A stretch of DNA of 64,000 nucleotides from Epiperipatus broadwayi (lineage: Eukaryota > Onychophora > Udeonychophora > Euonychophora > Peripatidae): positions 560,001 to 624,000 of the forward strand of contig JAQFVV010006355.1 of NCBI GenBank assembly GCA_028023455.1, given 5' to 3'. Below, in pieces: positions 23,420 through 36,778 of the stretch. A model generated the notes under the pieces. The model saw only the letters and a program-made list of their open reading frames with translations, was not told the origin of the DNA and did not search any database. Made by a program: the position numbers and the translations under genes. Every line of letters begins with the position of its first letter. Within the stretch, counting starts at the first letter, position 1.

Positions 23420-24325
23420 CACCTGGGTCCTGTTTTATGCGGTAGATAGGTTCCTCAGATAATGCACACAAAAGAAATCGCACAAAAATAAATGTAACTT
23501 ATCTTGAAAAATGGGGGTTAGGTTCTGTAATTTTCAGAAGTTGGCATAAAAGCAAAGCAACAAAGAAAAATTACTTTAAAATTCACATTAAAAAAATAAG
23601 GAAATAAAGTATGACTAATAAAAAATTTCAGATATTTGAAAAAAATTAATACAAGACAAACTTTTTTTACTTTTTTTATTAACTACAGTATTTAATTTTA
23701 CATTTTTTCATACATATTTTAATCATTAACACTATTTGATAATATGTGTTCGTTTGTGAACTAGTAAGAAATCAGATTTGTGATGTGATGTATAACTAGC
23801 ACCATTTTCAGTCTTGTGCTGTGTTAATGGGTTTCTGTTTCTATATTTAAAAAATGAGATCGCAATCAAAACAAAAAGGTTATCCATTATCATTAGAAAG
23901 ATTATTTTCAGTTTATAAAATCAATAAAGTCTTCATTATTATTTATTTTAAAAATCTAAAAAAATATTTATTTCTGTTAATATCTAACAAAATGCGTTTT
24001 AAAAGTTTAAAGTTTTTGAATATTTATTGCGATATTTTTATACGTACATATAAATATATTGTTATTATTGACTCATTAGTATAAGTAGATTATTTACATA
24101 GAAGCTAAGATTTTAAATACAGCTTCAGGCCATATTCATGTTAGCTGCTAATATAATGTTATATTTTTGATAAAAAAAAGTATTTCAAGTCAAAATAAGT
24201 TATTAATAATTTAAATTTTTTGATATCTAATAAATATAGTGAAATATGAAAGATATTAAGAAGAAACATGAATCACATAACTTCAAAATCGCATTAAAAT
24301 AATCTGCATAAACGAGACCCAGGTG
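23420..24325. mobile_element. TA-flanked terminal-inverted-repeat element, non-autonomous (pogo/Tigger or mariner-like)
   Basis: The left end CACCTGGGTCCTGTTTTATG and the right end, read as its complement, CACCTGGGTCTCGTTTATGC, form inverted repeats of about 23 bases with a few changes. Both are flanked by TA (23418-23419 and 24326-24327), the target used by the IS630/Tc1-mariner superfamily. The subterminal text (GCGGTAGATAGGTTCC..., AATCGCACAAAAATAA) resembles that of pogo/Tigger-type elements. The interior (906 bp in all) has only short open frames and no DDE motif, so it is a MITE-like deletion derivative. Confidence 0.65.
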
Positions 24326-25838
24326 TAATCTATTCGTGATTTTCAACATAATTATAGAAGTGGTTTATTATTACTTTCTCCCATTGCAGTTTGACTTGAT
24401 GATTTTATGCTAACATGACTGTTATCAACTATCATCAATAATATTCTATATGGCTGCTGAGTAATATAGTTTTTAGTAAAAATCAATGCAATAGAAATAA
24501 GAAAGCTATATCTAACTATGATAAGATTGCTTTCCAAACTGTATTTCATTATTTGTAAGCCAATTAGACAATATATAATGAAATATTAGCATTTGCCTTT
24601 TCTCATTTTTAGTACAAAATTTCTAAGAATTATATCTTTATAATAGTAATGATGATGATATAATAATAGTAATACTACTAATAAAATTTTAGTTGCACTT
24701 GGTTATGATTTTTAATATTTTTTTATTAGGCAACTGCTGAAATACTTGTAGGTAAATTGCAAAGGCAAAGGAGTAGTGAAAGAAAATTCAATAGTTAATT
24801 TAAGGATAGTTAGTTAAATTACATTGTTTCAATGTGGAATTGATAGAATAATATTGATCTGATAATTCTTATATATCAGTGATGCCAAAAAACGTTTTAA
24901 ATATATAGAATATTAGAATGGTAGATAAGAAAGCTATGGACATAATATCAATACATTTTAAGTTCATAAAATATTTTCATGTTAACTCTTATTTGCAAAA
25001 GAATGAAAATAATCCACTTATAGATATATAAAACACTTTTTAATGCAGACTTGTGAGAATTTTTGTACAGATTTGTTATCATCAATAAAATAAAAAGCAG
25101 TTGTAAGCATAATAGTTTTCAAAGAAAGTAAAAATTATTTCATCTAATGGTTGCATGTACACTTTTTATAATTATAAAGCATCTCATTTCTAAATTATCT
25201 CTTTATTAGTCCACACAACTATGAGAGGTTATATTATAGATTTATATCTTACTCTTTTTAAAGAGTCTGAAAGATGTAATTATAAAAAAGATTTTATTTT
25301 ATGTTGCACAGGTTTTTTTTCTTTTTGACACAAGTTATCTCCTTACATCAGTGGATACAATCTGTAAGATTTCTGTTAGTTGAATATTGTAATATTTCCC
25401 TAGTTAGATTTATTTGTTTCTTATCTAGTTTTCTACATTCATAAACCACTCTTCTGGGATTCATTATTTTACTGATAATATTTGTGGCTGCAGGAATGAA
25501 TTATTATGAAAATACTAAAATTGTGAGATCCCTACTATCGCATTTTTATACGCATGTGTTTGAGGCTACAGCCTTAATGAATATTACTATATCATACTGT
25601 AAATGTAAGACAATTATTTTTTGTTTCATCTCAGGCATATATAAATTGTTAAAGACACAATTCATAGTTCAAAATTATAATTGATATTAATTGGCTTTCT
25701 TTTATTCATTTGCTGGCAATCTCAAGGCATCCGTTTTTTTATCAAATTATGATAAGATTACTGACCAAATTTTCTAATTATATAGATCTTAATATCACAT
25801 GATCACTATTCTTTATGCTTACACAATCTGTTTAAACA

Positions 25839-26035
25839 AAGGCAAAACTCTCTACACAGGAGCAGTACTCGGTGCAAGCCAGAATAATCAATGGATGCAG
25901 GAAGATTTGTGCATAAAATTCTTATCTAGTGCCTACTCATCTAATATCTCCATGGATTTTATGCACAAACTTTCCTGCATACATTGATTTCTCTGGCTCA
26001 CACTGAGTGGTGCTACTGTATGGAGAGTTTTGCCT
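25839..26035. repeat. Foldback unit related to the PLE ends at 54.7 kb
   Basis: The arms 25839-25920 and 25955-26035 are reverse complements at about 80% identity, around a 34-base centre. The centre and left arm read on the - strand (GATATTAGATGAGTAGGCAC ... GCACAAATCTTCCTGCATCC) match the DNA just after the hammerhead at 54712-54753. This is therefore an inverted pair of the same terminal sequence, without the ribozyme core. Confidence 0.7.
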
Positions 26036-28179
26036 CTATTTATATAGATCTTAGTGGGGTATTATTTTTGTCATTTTATATCTACTATTAGTTTGATAAA
26101 GAGATTGGTGCTTAATTGGAAGTGATTGGGAGATTTGATCACATTAATATTTACATTCAACTTGCTGCTATATTGACAAATATATTATACATTTATATCA
26201 CTATTGATTATTATCTTTCCAAGCATCTGCGATCAATCATATATTTTAATTTATTAAAATATACCCTAATCTTGGCTGATTCCTCCTCCTTCCATTATTT
26301 CTAAAAGGAATGATTTAATGGAATTATCATTGGTTATTTGAAGGCTGTTTTTATATAAATTCTCTAATTGCATATTTAATTAGAAAGATAACCTTACTAA
26401 TAAAGTTTTCAGCCAATCAGATCTTACATAACATTAAACATTAGAATTGTCATATAATGTTCAAAAATCGCCATTTACTCAGTATTGCATAAATGCTTTA
26501 AGACTGTAAAAATATTCAACAATTGCCTATAGGAGAGAGCCAATTTTTTACATTAATACTGTAACCCCTTTCACTTTTAAATATTTAAACAAAGATGATA
26601 ATAAAATAAATCAATGCAAATAACTGAAATAACTTAAACTTATTAAAATCTTTATTTAAAAAAATTATTGTATAGTTTTGTTTCCCAGGAATTCATAAGA
26701 AATTCAATCACAGGAAATGCCTTGATCCACATTCTACTATTTATCAAAACATTCAGATATAATAATGATTCTAAATAACAATCTCTAAATGTTTAGCATT
26801 AATTTTACTTTGTATAATTTATTTCATGTTTTATTATCTAATGCCTTTGCTTAGATATCTGTAAATAAAATTGTTTATTATAAAGACTTGGGAGATTGCC
26901 TATCCTTCATAGATAGTTGATGAACAATGTTTATGTCCTTCTGAGCAATGTTTGAATATTTTACTGTTGTCTGGTAATTCACATACTTGTAATGTCCACT
27001 CTAATGGTTGAAAACTTTAAAGTTTTATACAAAATAGCTTATGAACTTCTGATCCATGCTAATCAAAACAAACAAAAAAATTTCAAGTTTCAATTTTTTG
27101 GTATCCCATTTATAACCAATACTTAGCAACCATTCAATATTACTTGGTAACAGAATATCAATGTATTATTTTCTAGAAGTAAAATAAGATTTTAAAATCC
27201 TTAAAACTCTTCACTACACCGCAGCTATAAAATCTGATAAATAATGCCTAGTTCTTTACTGTTTTTCTATAAATAGATGTTAGGGAGAGAAGTTTTATCA
27301 ATGCATTTATCTTACCATTACCAATTGTTGACCATCCATCAGAATGGAAAGCCAGATCACATTCTTTCAAGATGTATGGGAATCACTTCACTTTTCTGGT
27401 GAATAATCTTTATATATACAGTATATAGTTTTTTGATTTATTTTAAACTTTTGTTCATATGCATATATTCCGAAATATATGAATAAAGATATCTGAGAAA
27501 AATAAATAATCTCCAAGATGTGAATTTTTTGCTGAAACAGCAATTTCTGACATACACATTTCAGTATTACAGTTTGATTTATAAGTGCCATTTTCTTTTG
27601 CATTCACAACTTTGTAACCAATAATTTCATATAACTACATCAGTGATTATTACTTACCAGTTCTTAAACTAGAGATTATCTCTAAAAGTAGATATAAATT
27701 TTAAATCTGTTAAAGAATACTCTATTGGAAAATCTGTTGCATAATGTATTTTTCAAAGCATAAAAATATATATATACTAAACTAAATTTCTTGCATTATT
27801 TTATCTAATTTAAAGGTGCTACAATAGAATGTATACTTTAATATTTATTTTAATAACTTAATATACTTTCAATGAGTTTGTATATGTCACAGTTACATTA
27901 TAATAATTCACTTATAAATATTATCTGAAACCCCATTATTCATTTATTTGAATTGGCTATCTTATTTGTTACTTTTTAATTTTTTACAATAAACAAGAAT
28001 CAGATAGCCAATAGTATTAAAAAAAAAAGGTTTTTTTTTTTTTAGATGTTGTTTGATGGTGGATTGTTATATTGATGATAACCTTAAATATTATGCTTAA
28101 CTATACTTGCTTATTAAATAAATTATATATATACACCCATAACTACATGTACCAAATATACTACCTTTTTTCTTTTCAG

Positions 28180-28290
28180 GAGTATGGAGTTACTACTTAT
28201 AACGAAGAACAAATTGACATGGAAGTGCAGCAGACATTATTAACACCCAAAGTATCACATTATAGATGGAATAAACCTACTAATTTATGA
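28180..28290 (+). CDS. SLC5-family symporter, gene 1, last coding exon
   Basis: The acceptor is TTTTCAG (ending 28179). 36 codons (EYGVTTYNEEQIDMEVQQTL...) and a TGA at 28288-28290 end the protein. It starts in phase 0, exactly continuing the 17904 exon. It is a charged, hydrophilic end of the cytoplasmic tail with no PDZ-ligand-like C-terminus that I recognise (ends KPTNL). The assignment rests on frame, splice signal and position, since tails of this family vary greatly. Confidence 0.8.
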   Translation, partial: EYGVTTYNEEQIDMEVQQTLLTPKVSHYRWNKPTNL

Positions 28291-28442
28291 ATTATTTATT
28301 ATGAGAACTCTAAAGTTTTTATTATTGTCTTTAAAACTCATTTATTATTGAAATTCTGTAGATTTGAAGTCAACAGATTAAAGTTACTTCTTGATAACTG
28401 AAATTGTCCTCTTTGTGTGTGTGTGTTTACATACTAAAATGC

Positions 28443-28448
28443 AATAAA
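28443..28448 (+). terminator. Polyadenylation signal AATAAA for gene 1
   Basis: The hexamer lies 153 bases after the stop codon and is followed by an A-run; a TGTGTGTGTG stretch lies just before it at 28415-28425. In such AT-rich DNA the hexamer is common, so the assignment rests on distance from the stop. Confidence 0.45.
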
Positions 28449-31400
28449 AAAAAATTCAAATATTTCAGTTTCAATTTTATGTAAAATAGATTATGTCATT
28501 ATAGTTATCAATTATCTAAATTTTAAATATTCAAATTCGGTCAGTTATTTGTTCCACTGGCATAATAAATATATTTTCTTGTAGTATAAGAATAGTGTAG
28601 ATGTATTAACTAAATTTATATTTTTTCATCAACTGCATTTGTTATAAATTTAAAATCCATGAAAGCTGTTTAAAATAATAATCAATTAAAGAAATTAAAA
28701 CGAAGAAAAATATTTAATTCTTGGTATAAAGCTTTCTCAGAATTTTGAAGGAAAGATGAGGTCATTGTACTACAAAGATTAAAAAAAAAAAAGATTAGTA
28801 TTTTAACTGAAAATAAAATACATTTTTTTTTAAAAATTAGATAATGAAGTATCAAATAAAGGAAATAAAATTCTATAACAATACAAGATCTCCCATGTTT
28901 GAGATTTTAGTGTTAAAGGTGCAAAATAAGTCAAATTATAGTAGTCATTCTGCTTTTGGTTCCCAGTCTTTTTGTAAATATTTGAAACCATAGACCCGTA
29001 ACAAATCCCATATAATATACATGTATAGCACACATACATAGACAATTTATGGCACAATATAATTATAGAATGCACATATTAAAACATCTACAAAAATAAT
29101 CAGCAAAAAAAATAGAATAATGCAGTTTTGGAGAGTAAGTGCAGTAATAAATAGAAAAAAAAGGAGTGCAATAATATGAATGATTGCACTCTCCATACTG
29201 AGAGTTCTAGACAAATAAATGGCTGTGGGGAATAATTTGTGATCGTATTCTTACAGGTGGGTGCGTGCTAAATTTAAAAATTCAAATTTACAAATTTCTA
29301 ATTTTTTTATTTTTATTTAAATCTTTTTTCAAACTGCAGATTATTGAAATCATGCAGCAAATTCTCTAATATGACCAATTATTATAGATGTAATGGACAA
29401 AAATTGCAATTTTTAGCATTTATTTTTAATGTCAATAAAAGTTGACTTAAATAGACTAATAAACAAATTTATGGTTATTTGCTTGGAAAGACATGTTGGC
29501 AATGAAACATTCAAGTGCCTAATCAAGCTTAGCAGTATTATTTTATTAATTAATTTTTTTTTTGTTATTTGATTTAATTGAGAACTGAGTAAAATAACCA
29601 TTCTACCACTATATTAATTTAAATAAGGTGATATATTTAATAACAATTATGCAAATTTATTTCTATCCAAATATTTATAAAAATATATAATATTCTTTTT
29701 AACAAAAATGTCATGGTAAAAAAATTATTTACTTTTTTAACTTACATGCATCTCTTAAGTACATGAATTAGAGTTTTGGGTGTCTTCTTAGAATTAAACT
29801 TATGAATAATATTTTTTATTAGTTCTGGATCTCTGAGGTAAATTCAAACTCTTTAGCCAGCATTTAATATTAGAAAATTATTCTTTTTTCTTGTAAGAAT
29901 ATCAGAAGTATAGTGCTACCACTAGTATTAGAAAAGACAGAAACACCATAAGATGCATCAGAAGAGTATAAAAGAATTTTAATAAAAAAAGGAATGGTAT
30001 ATATAATAAAAGCAAGATGAATATTTTCTGTGATAGTTAGTCATTAAATGGGTGAGTATAATAAAAACAGAACATAAAACACACTACTAATAGCAAACAA
30101 ACTGTTGAACAAAATATAAATTACAATTTATTTTAGTCTTTACCATGCATTTCAAGGCAGTTGATCATTGCCTATAATTAGTTTTAGCCAATATTAAGAC
30201 TAGTCATCATAAAAATAAATAAATTGCATAAAAAGCAAAAAAATATATAGATTATATCTATTATGAATAGAAAAATTATATATCACTAAATCACTTTAGA
30301 AATTAAAAATTAGACAATATATTTGTTTTATAACCCTTTCTATCTTTATGGTTGATATTAAAAAATTTTAGTTATCTTTTAATCATTCAAGAACCACATT
30401 AATAACAAAAGCTAATCAGGAAAAAACAGAATCTTAAGAGAAGAGATGTTAGTGTTACTGTATAATATATTCACTGATGATTAGATGAATGATTATAAAG
30501 ACGATGAAGCAAAATCTTAATTGTCAAGTTTTGAGAAATGTCTTATATACTGATGGTATTTTTATTTGTGTAAAATTTAAAATGGGATATGGAAGCTAAT
30601 GATGACAGCTAAATTATCTAAGAATTATAATTCATCATAAATTGAGCAACTAATCCAAGAATCCTTGATTGAAAATCTTAAAAATTATGACTTAACACTT
30701 CTAAAACACTTTTTACAGATTTCTTCAGAATGTATGGCAGAAATGTGAGGATTTGTCAAACAAATAAAGCAATGAATAGAGGATCTATGGAAAAATTATA
30801 AAAGAAATAATGCACCAAATTTTTTAACAGCTTAATCTATCAGTTTTTAACAAATATATAGAAATAAACTAAGATATAGTATGTGTCACTTCCTCTGTGA
30901 AATTGCTATCAATAATGCCATTTCCTATAACTGCTTAAAATATGTTTGAAGAAAATTTAAAAGGCATAATGAAACACTTTAATAGCATTCTTGATCTAGA
31001 CATGTTGTGGTTTAATGAATGGCAAATGACATAATAGATTAATTATGCCATTGCTCATAATTGGTGATAATAAATTCAACTCAATTAAGTACAGATGTCC
31101 ACAAATAAAATTCTCCTAACACCAAAGGTTTTGTTAAAGAATGTTTTGTTACCTTAACTTTTATAATGAACTATATAATAATAAAAAGCATGAAACAAGT
31201 AGATATAATTCGTTATAAAAACTTCCACATCATCTCTGTTTTTAGTAACAAAACAGTTTTTTCTTATTGTTGAAATAATTTCTTTCTATTGTCAACATAA
31301 TTTTTGTATTTATCTTTAAAACTAAAAAGTTTTAAAATTGTTTTTGACATTTTACAGTTTTTTATGTTATTCTTAACTTTTTGAGTACCTTGGTATAAAA

Positions 31401-34257
31401 TTCCACATATTTAAAATCAGCTGTTTTAAATTATTGATTTTTTTTTTGCTTTATTTCAATAAAAGATTTATTGTAGAACTGATGTATTTTATTATTGATA
31501 TTTGTTTAATAGTTTTTTGAAATATATTTTATGTTTTTATTAATTTCATTCCTGTGTGAGCTATCTTCAATTTTTAAAAATATTTTAAAGTAATTTGAAA
31601 GTATTGATTTGAATTTACTAGATCATTTTTAAAGATTAGAAATATCAAAGTTTTTTTGTTTGTATTAACACATACTTTGCAATTTATTAATCTATCATTA
31701 CTTATAATGTAGTATATTAGTAAAATTACAGCCTTGAAATGCATATTTTTATCAATATAAATTAATTTGATAACGTTAAATCTTTATTTGGATGCTTCAA
31801 AGTCTATTTTTGTTTAAGATTTTACTTTTTTAAAAAAGCAAGACTTCATAATTTCTTTCACTGCAGGTTTTACAATCCTGAATCCTTTCATTTGTATCTT
31901 CATTACCCACTGAACTTTTATTTATAAAATATTTTCCAATCTTGCAAAAATCTTGTATGACAGTTTTAATACAATGGGCTTTTCTAAAACCAATATAAAT
32001 TTGTTTCAGAAATCCATTTGTGTTATACAGTTTCAGTTCTTCTAGTACACATTGAATGTGTATATTTAAGGATAATACATTCTAAGCTCTCAGTCTAGAG
32101 CAAAGATTTTTATCTAAGACAGTTATTAGAATAGGAAATTATAATTCAAAATCAAAATCTGTATATGTAAAAGTACACATGCAATTAATTGTTGAATATT
32201 TTAATTTCAAACATTACATTATATATGAAAATTTTAAAGTTCATTTTTAATAAAAACTTTGAAAACTCTAAAATAACGAATTTAATAAAAATCATAAAAA
32301 GTCACAGTTCAATGATTTAACCATATTGATAATTTCTGCTGTCTCATTTGGAAATTGTTGCTATGTTAATTAGTTTTTTACTCTATTTTTGATTTATATC
32401 TAAATTATTATACAGATATCTGCAATTTTTTTAAATATATATATATAGTATTTACTCTGTTAATGATATAAATAAATAGGTAAGAGAATTAAATTGATAA
32501 CTAAATTTTGCAAAATGTGATAAATATATTTGACACTTTATTCAAAATGGATGTTTTAAAACATTATGTTCATGCATATATGTCAACCATTAACACGAAT
32601 ATGTAGTAATTGACTTTATTATAAAAATATTGATTAATAAAAAAAGGTCTTGTTTTATTATTTGTTTGTTTTAGAAATATATTGTGGCAGACCACACTGT
32701 AATTTTGATCATTAAAAACAGATGTGTTCATTAAATCCTCCGATTTTTTTATTAGAATTATAAACCTAAATTATATGCATTTGGCATATTTCTAAATAAA
32801 TAAATAACATTATTTCTAAGTCTTATTCATCATCAATCTTCTTAATGATGTTTTTTATCCCTTAGTTTCAATAAATCTCACTTTATTTGTCTTTCATTTA
32901 CAATAAATTTTTCTTCACTTGAATTTCCAATAATTATGCCATTATAACAAAACATATATTAACTGTCAAATTAATTCTTTCTTTGTTTTTTTTTTCTTTT
33001 TTAACTTCCCAAGTAATGACAATGTTCCATTTAATAAGCAATAGTTTTTACCACTTTATGTAATATTTATTTTCACAAAGTGAATTTATTGTGTTTGTCC
33101 AAATATATATAAATCAGCCATCAGGTGATGATCTAGACTCAAAACCAAATACTTAACATTCTGTCTTTAATCCATCAATGATTGTCTTGACTAATAAGAC
33201 CAAGTAATGAGAACTATCATTTTTCTGTCATAAGTATCAATTTCTGAATTACAAAGTTAAACATATTTCCATATTTAGCAATACACAAACAAAATCACTT
33301 AGTTGCTGATAATGATACATAGTATCAAGTGCACTTATCACCAGGGATGATATTTAGAAAGTATGCTCAGGTACGGCCATACCCGTTGTTAAAATTTTTA
33401 AAGTTTTCCATACCTGTTGTTAACCTCACAAAATAAATTGATTGTGTCACTCTTTTCACAAACTAAAAAAATAAAATAAAAAATTGAAAATAAAAACCAA
33501 AAATATATAAGTTTTATATTTAATTACATCTTTAATTTGTTATAATTTAGTTAGTTGCCTGCCAATTTCAACTATGCTACCATCTGGGAAGTGTTAACAT
33601 CAGTGTTAGTTAGTTAGTGATAATTGTGTGAAACAAAAAAGTTCCCAATATACCAAGTGTAAATCAAAGTATAATATGGAAGTTATTAGATTAAATATGA
33701 TTATTGTATTTCATGTGCATATGTATATATCTGAAATGGATGGCGTCAAAGTTGTGAGTGGAGGAAGTTTGACAATGGTAAATGAAAATGTAACAATATT
33801 GTTAAAAACATTGAATTATTTTTTGAGTGATTCTCTCAGTAAAACTGAAAATAATATTAATATTATTTATTTACCTTCTATCCTTTTTTTAGCATACTTG
33901 TTGTTAAACATTTTGAATATTATCTTTGCTTATCACATATTAATATCGGCCATATCATTTTACATGTATATAAATACATAAATATATTTTATGGTTTAAG
34001 AAAATCTTTTTGTTTGTTTTAAAAATATACTTTAACCAATTACACTATATGTTTTTGGTCATTAAAAACAGACATGTGCATTCAAATAAAATCCTCCAAT
34101 TTTTTCATTAGAATAAGAATTATAAACCTAAATAAAGGCTTTTAAGCATACAAATTGGAATAATTTTTAAATTCCCAATCACAGAATTAACATGATTCAT
34201 ATGCCTCTTAGTCCAGACATATATTATTAGTGTTCTATATAATAATATAGGGAGTGT

Positions 34258-34329
34258 ACCAATAACTCAAACAAGCTCTTAATTGATAAGTGCGGTAAGA
34301 GAAAATATTTAAAATCTCTATCTGGAAAT
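34258..34329 (-). repeat. Second copy of the PLE-type terminal fragment, no hammerhead
   Basis: It matches 19761-19830 with about one or two changes over 70 bases (GTGCGG for GTGCAG). The match stops at TCTGGAA, exactly where the hammerhead begins in the other copy. Confidence 0.75.
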
Positions 34330-36778
34330 TCCCATTCTCAGATCATAAAAGCAATGTCATGCTATATATGACTTGCTTTACTGATTATTATTAGTGTTCA
34401 TTCACCATGTGGACTTTTGTATAGTAAGACATATTAATGATTAAAATTAGAAATCACTTTAAGATTTTAGTAAATAATCAAAGGATTTTTTTTTAATTTG
34501 ATAGGAAACTCTTTTATATATCTATTTTTATAAATAGACATAAATATTATCTAAGTTTATGATGTATGATTTTGTTTTAGATATTTTAATTAACATAAAT
34601 ATATTCATGTATATATTGTAACTGACAGAATTGTGCTACCCAGATGAAAATCACCTGAGGGCAATCCACGTGTGTATTCCACATTCTGACATCACAGACT
34701 AACACTTTTTTTCTTTTATAGCCCACTAAAGTCAGGGATAAATAAGAGACTCTTAATAATGATGACAAACTGCCAAAAATAATGAGACAAACACAGATAA
34801 TTATGTATATACAAAATAACACATTGACATCACATTAGTTAATTGATTTATAAATTAATTTATGGTAAATAAACCTTTCTAAATCTGATTAATATTATTT
34901 TAATTTAAATTATGCACAAATATTGTATATAGTAGCTTAAATGTTTTTAAACAATTCATATTTGAAATCTACTAATGCAGAATATTATTATCATTAGTTG
35001 TTTTTGAATGGATTACAATCAACTGCACAGACCTCTAACTGCTCCCACTTCTCATTATTGCTGTTCTAAGACTAATTAACCTTCCTAGTGGAGCTAATAC
35101 CATATTATAGACTAAGAATGATTTAATTAATTGACTGCTGTGGTCAGTTTCAGATTATGATATTAGAAAGAAATTAAATAATAAAATAATTGTAAAATAC
35201 AGGAAATAACATCTGTACTACAATGGTTTCAAGAACAAAACCCAATACATGGTAAATTATATGCATACAGTAGTAATTAATCTTCTACTACATACTACTT
35301 CTTTGAGTATTTGGTATTGTGTTTATTAGTGAGTGGCAGTTGCAAACATATCACTATATGACATGTGTAAACTAAAATAGATAATAAATGGTAGGAATTG
35401 ATCATCTATTGCACATCATGGTTTAAAAGAAAATAATATGATGTTACAATCATTTCACTAATTCATTACCTAAGAATGAATTTTACACATAACAAGCATA
35501 GCCTGAATTGACAGTTAACAGCCACCCACTTCTATCAATAATATCTCGAAAACAAAAGTGCACCTTACTCAATCTGAAATCGATTATACACAACCTTAAT
35601 CTATCTCATCTATGCAGCTTGAACTGAACTCCATTCATGGTTTATAAATTTATTGCTTTAACATATTATTTATCTTTTAAATAAAGTGGAAATAACCAAT
35701 TTAATTAACATATAAATGTCTAATAGCATGGCAAGGGATTGTGATTTCATGCTAATTGTCTTTTACAAAATAATTTTATACAACTATGGGCCGACTAAAT
35801 TGTGACATGATAAATCGAACAAACTAGAATTTCTGGCCATACCTGCTCATAAATAAATTAAATAAATAACTATTTACTAACATATGTCATTAGATAGGAA
35901 ATAAATAATAATTAACTAAGTATTAGTTTAAAGTTCATGCTTATTCTTTCAGAATCAAAAGTTCACCTTCAGTCTTTAGGTATTGGTTTATTTTGCAGTG
36001 TTTCCATTAAACCATAGCAAAGGTGATGATATGTTTAAATCACTATTTCACATTTATTTAGGATGTGTAGATATCAATTAATTATTGTTTTGTTGACTGT
36101 TTCTTTCTGTAGCACTGGACATCAGACTTTTACTTATCTCAGATGGCTACATACCAAACACATTCAGATGGTTTTTTCACTTGTTAATGGCTTCTGTTTT
36201 GGGACTCAGCAATGGGTTTTCAGCTTAATCTCTGCTAGCTTGATAGAATGAGGCAGATAATGGCTTTTCTACTTTTGCATCATAGATCTGACAAAACAAC
36301 TGAATAATCTTCTTTATAACAGTATATGAAGACAATTGGAAGCAGAATAGATTCCACAAAACAAACAAAAACTAATTATCTTTTGAATAAATTGCCAGCA
36401 ATATTTACATTTACTGGAGTTTAGCTTATCAGTAATATATGAATCCATCACTTGCTTTTTGGATCCTTTCAATCTGCTGTGATCCACTGTGTATTTTCCC
36501 AATACCATATTAGCAAGTTCTGATGTTTGACTGGGAATAAAAGCCTTTTAAATTTATTCATATTAATTATTTATCTCCTTATTTTAATTCATTACTCTAT
36601 TACAAGCATTTTAATTGCTTTTTCCTAGAATGTCATTTCCACTTTTGATTATTGTTAAAAAAAAAATACTCATTTATTTTAACCTGCTTTTAAGCTCAAT
36701 TTAGAATTAATTAGCATTTACAACTTTTAGAAACTAATTATTTAACTTGATTTAACAAAATAATATAAATTTATAATT

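Larger units (their letters stand above)
18023..28179 (+). other. Last intron of gene 1 (10.2 kb)
   Basis: It runs from GTAAGT to TTTTCAG. It contains a SINE fragment (18787), a reverse transcriptase scrap (19164), a large palindrome (19562), a PLE terminal piece with a hammerhead (19757), a less AT-rich patch (20440-21070), a TIR element (23420-24325) and a foldback (25839-26035). The stretches 21100-23400 and 24330-25790 are AT-rich; near 21950-22280 base composition is more balanced but no class could be assigned. 26040-28179 shows nothing recognisable. Confidence 0.75.

Noticed and set aside
30470-30520. CTGATGA at 30472 on + strand as a hammerhead core
   Set aside because: No GAAA plus GTC at the proper distance and no stem I partner.
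31300-32110. Possible decayed coding region on - strand (FLKQIYIGFRKAHC, then a Cys-x(2)-Cys)
   Set aside because: A suggestive run of about 60 codons could not be matched to a specific family, and the rest is full of stops.
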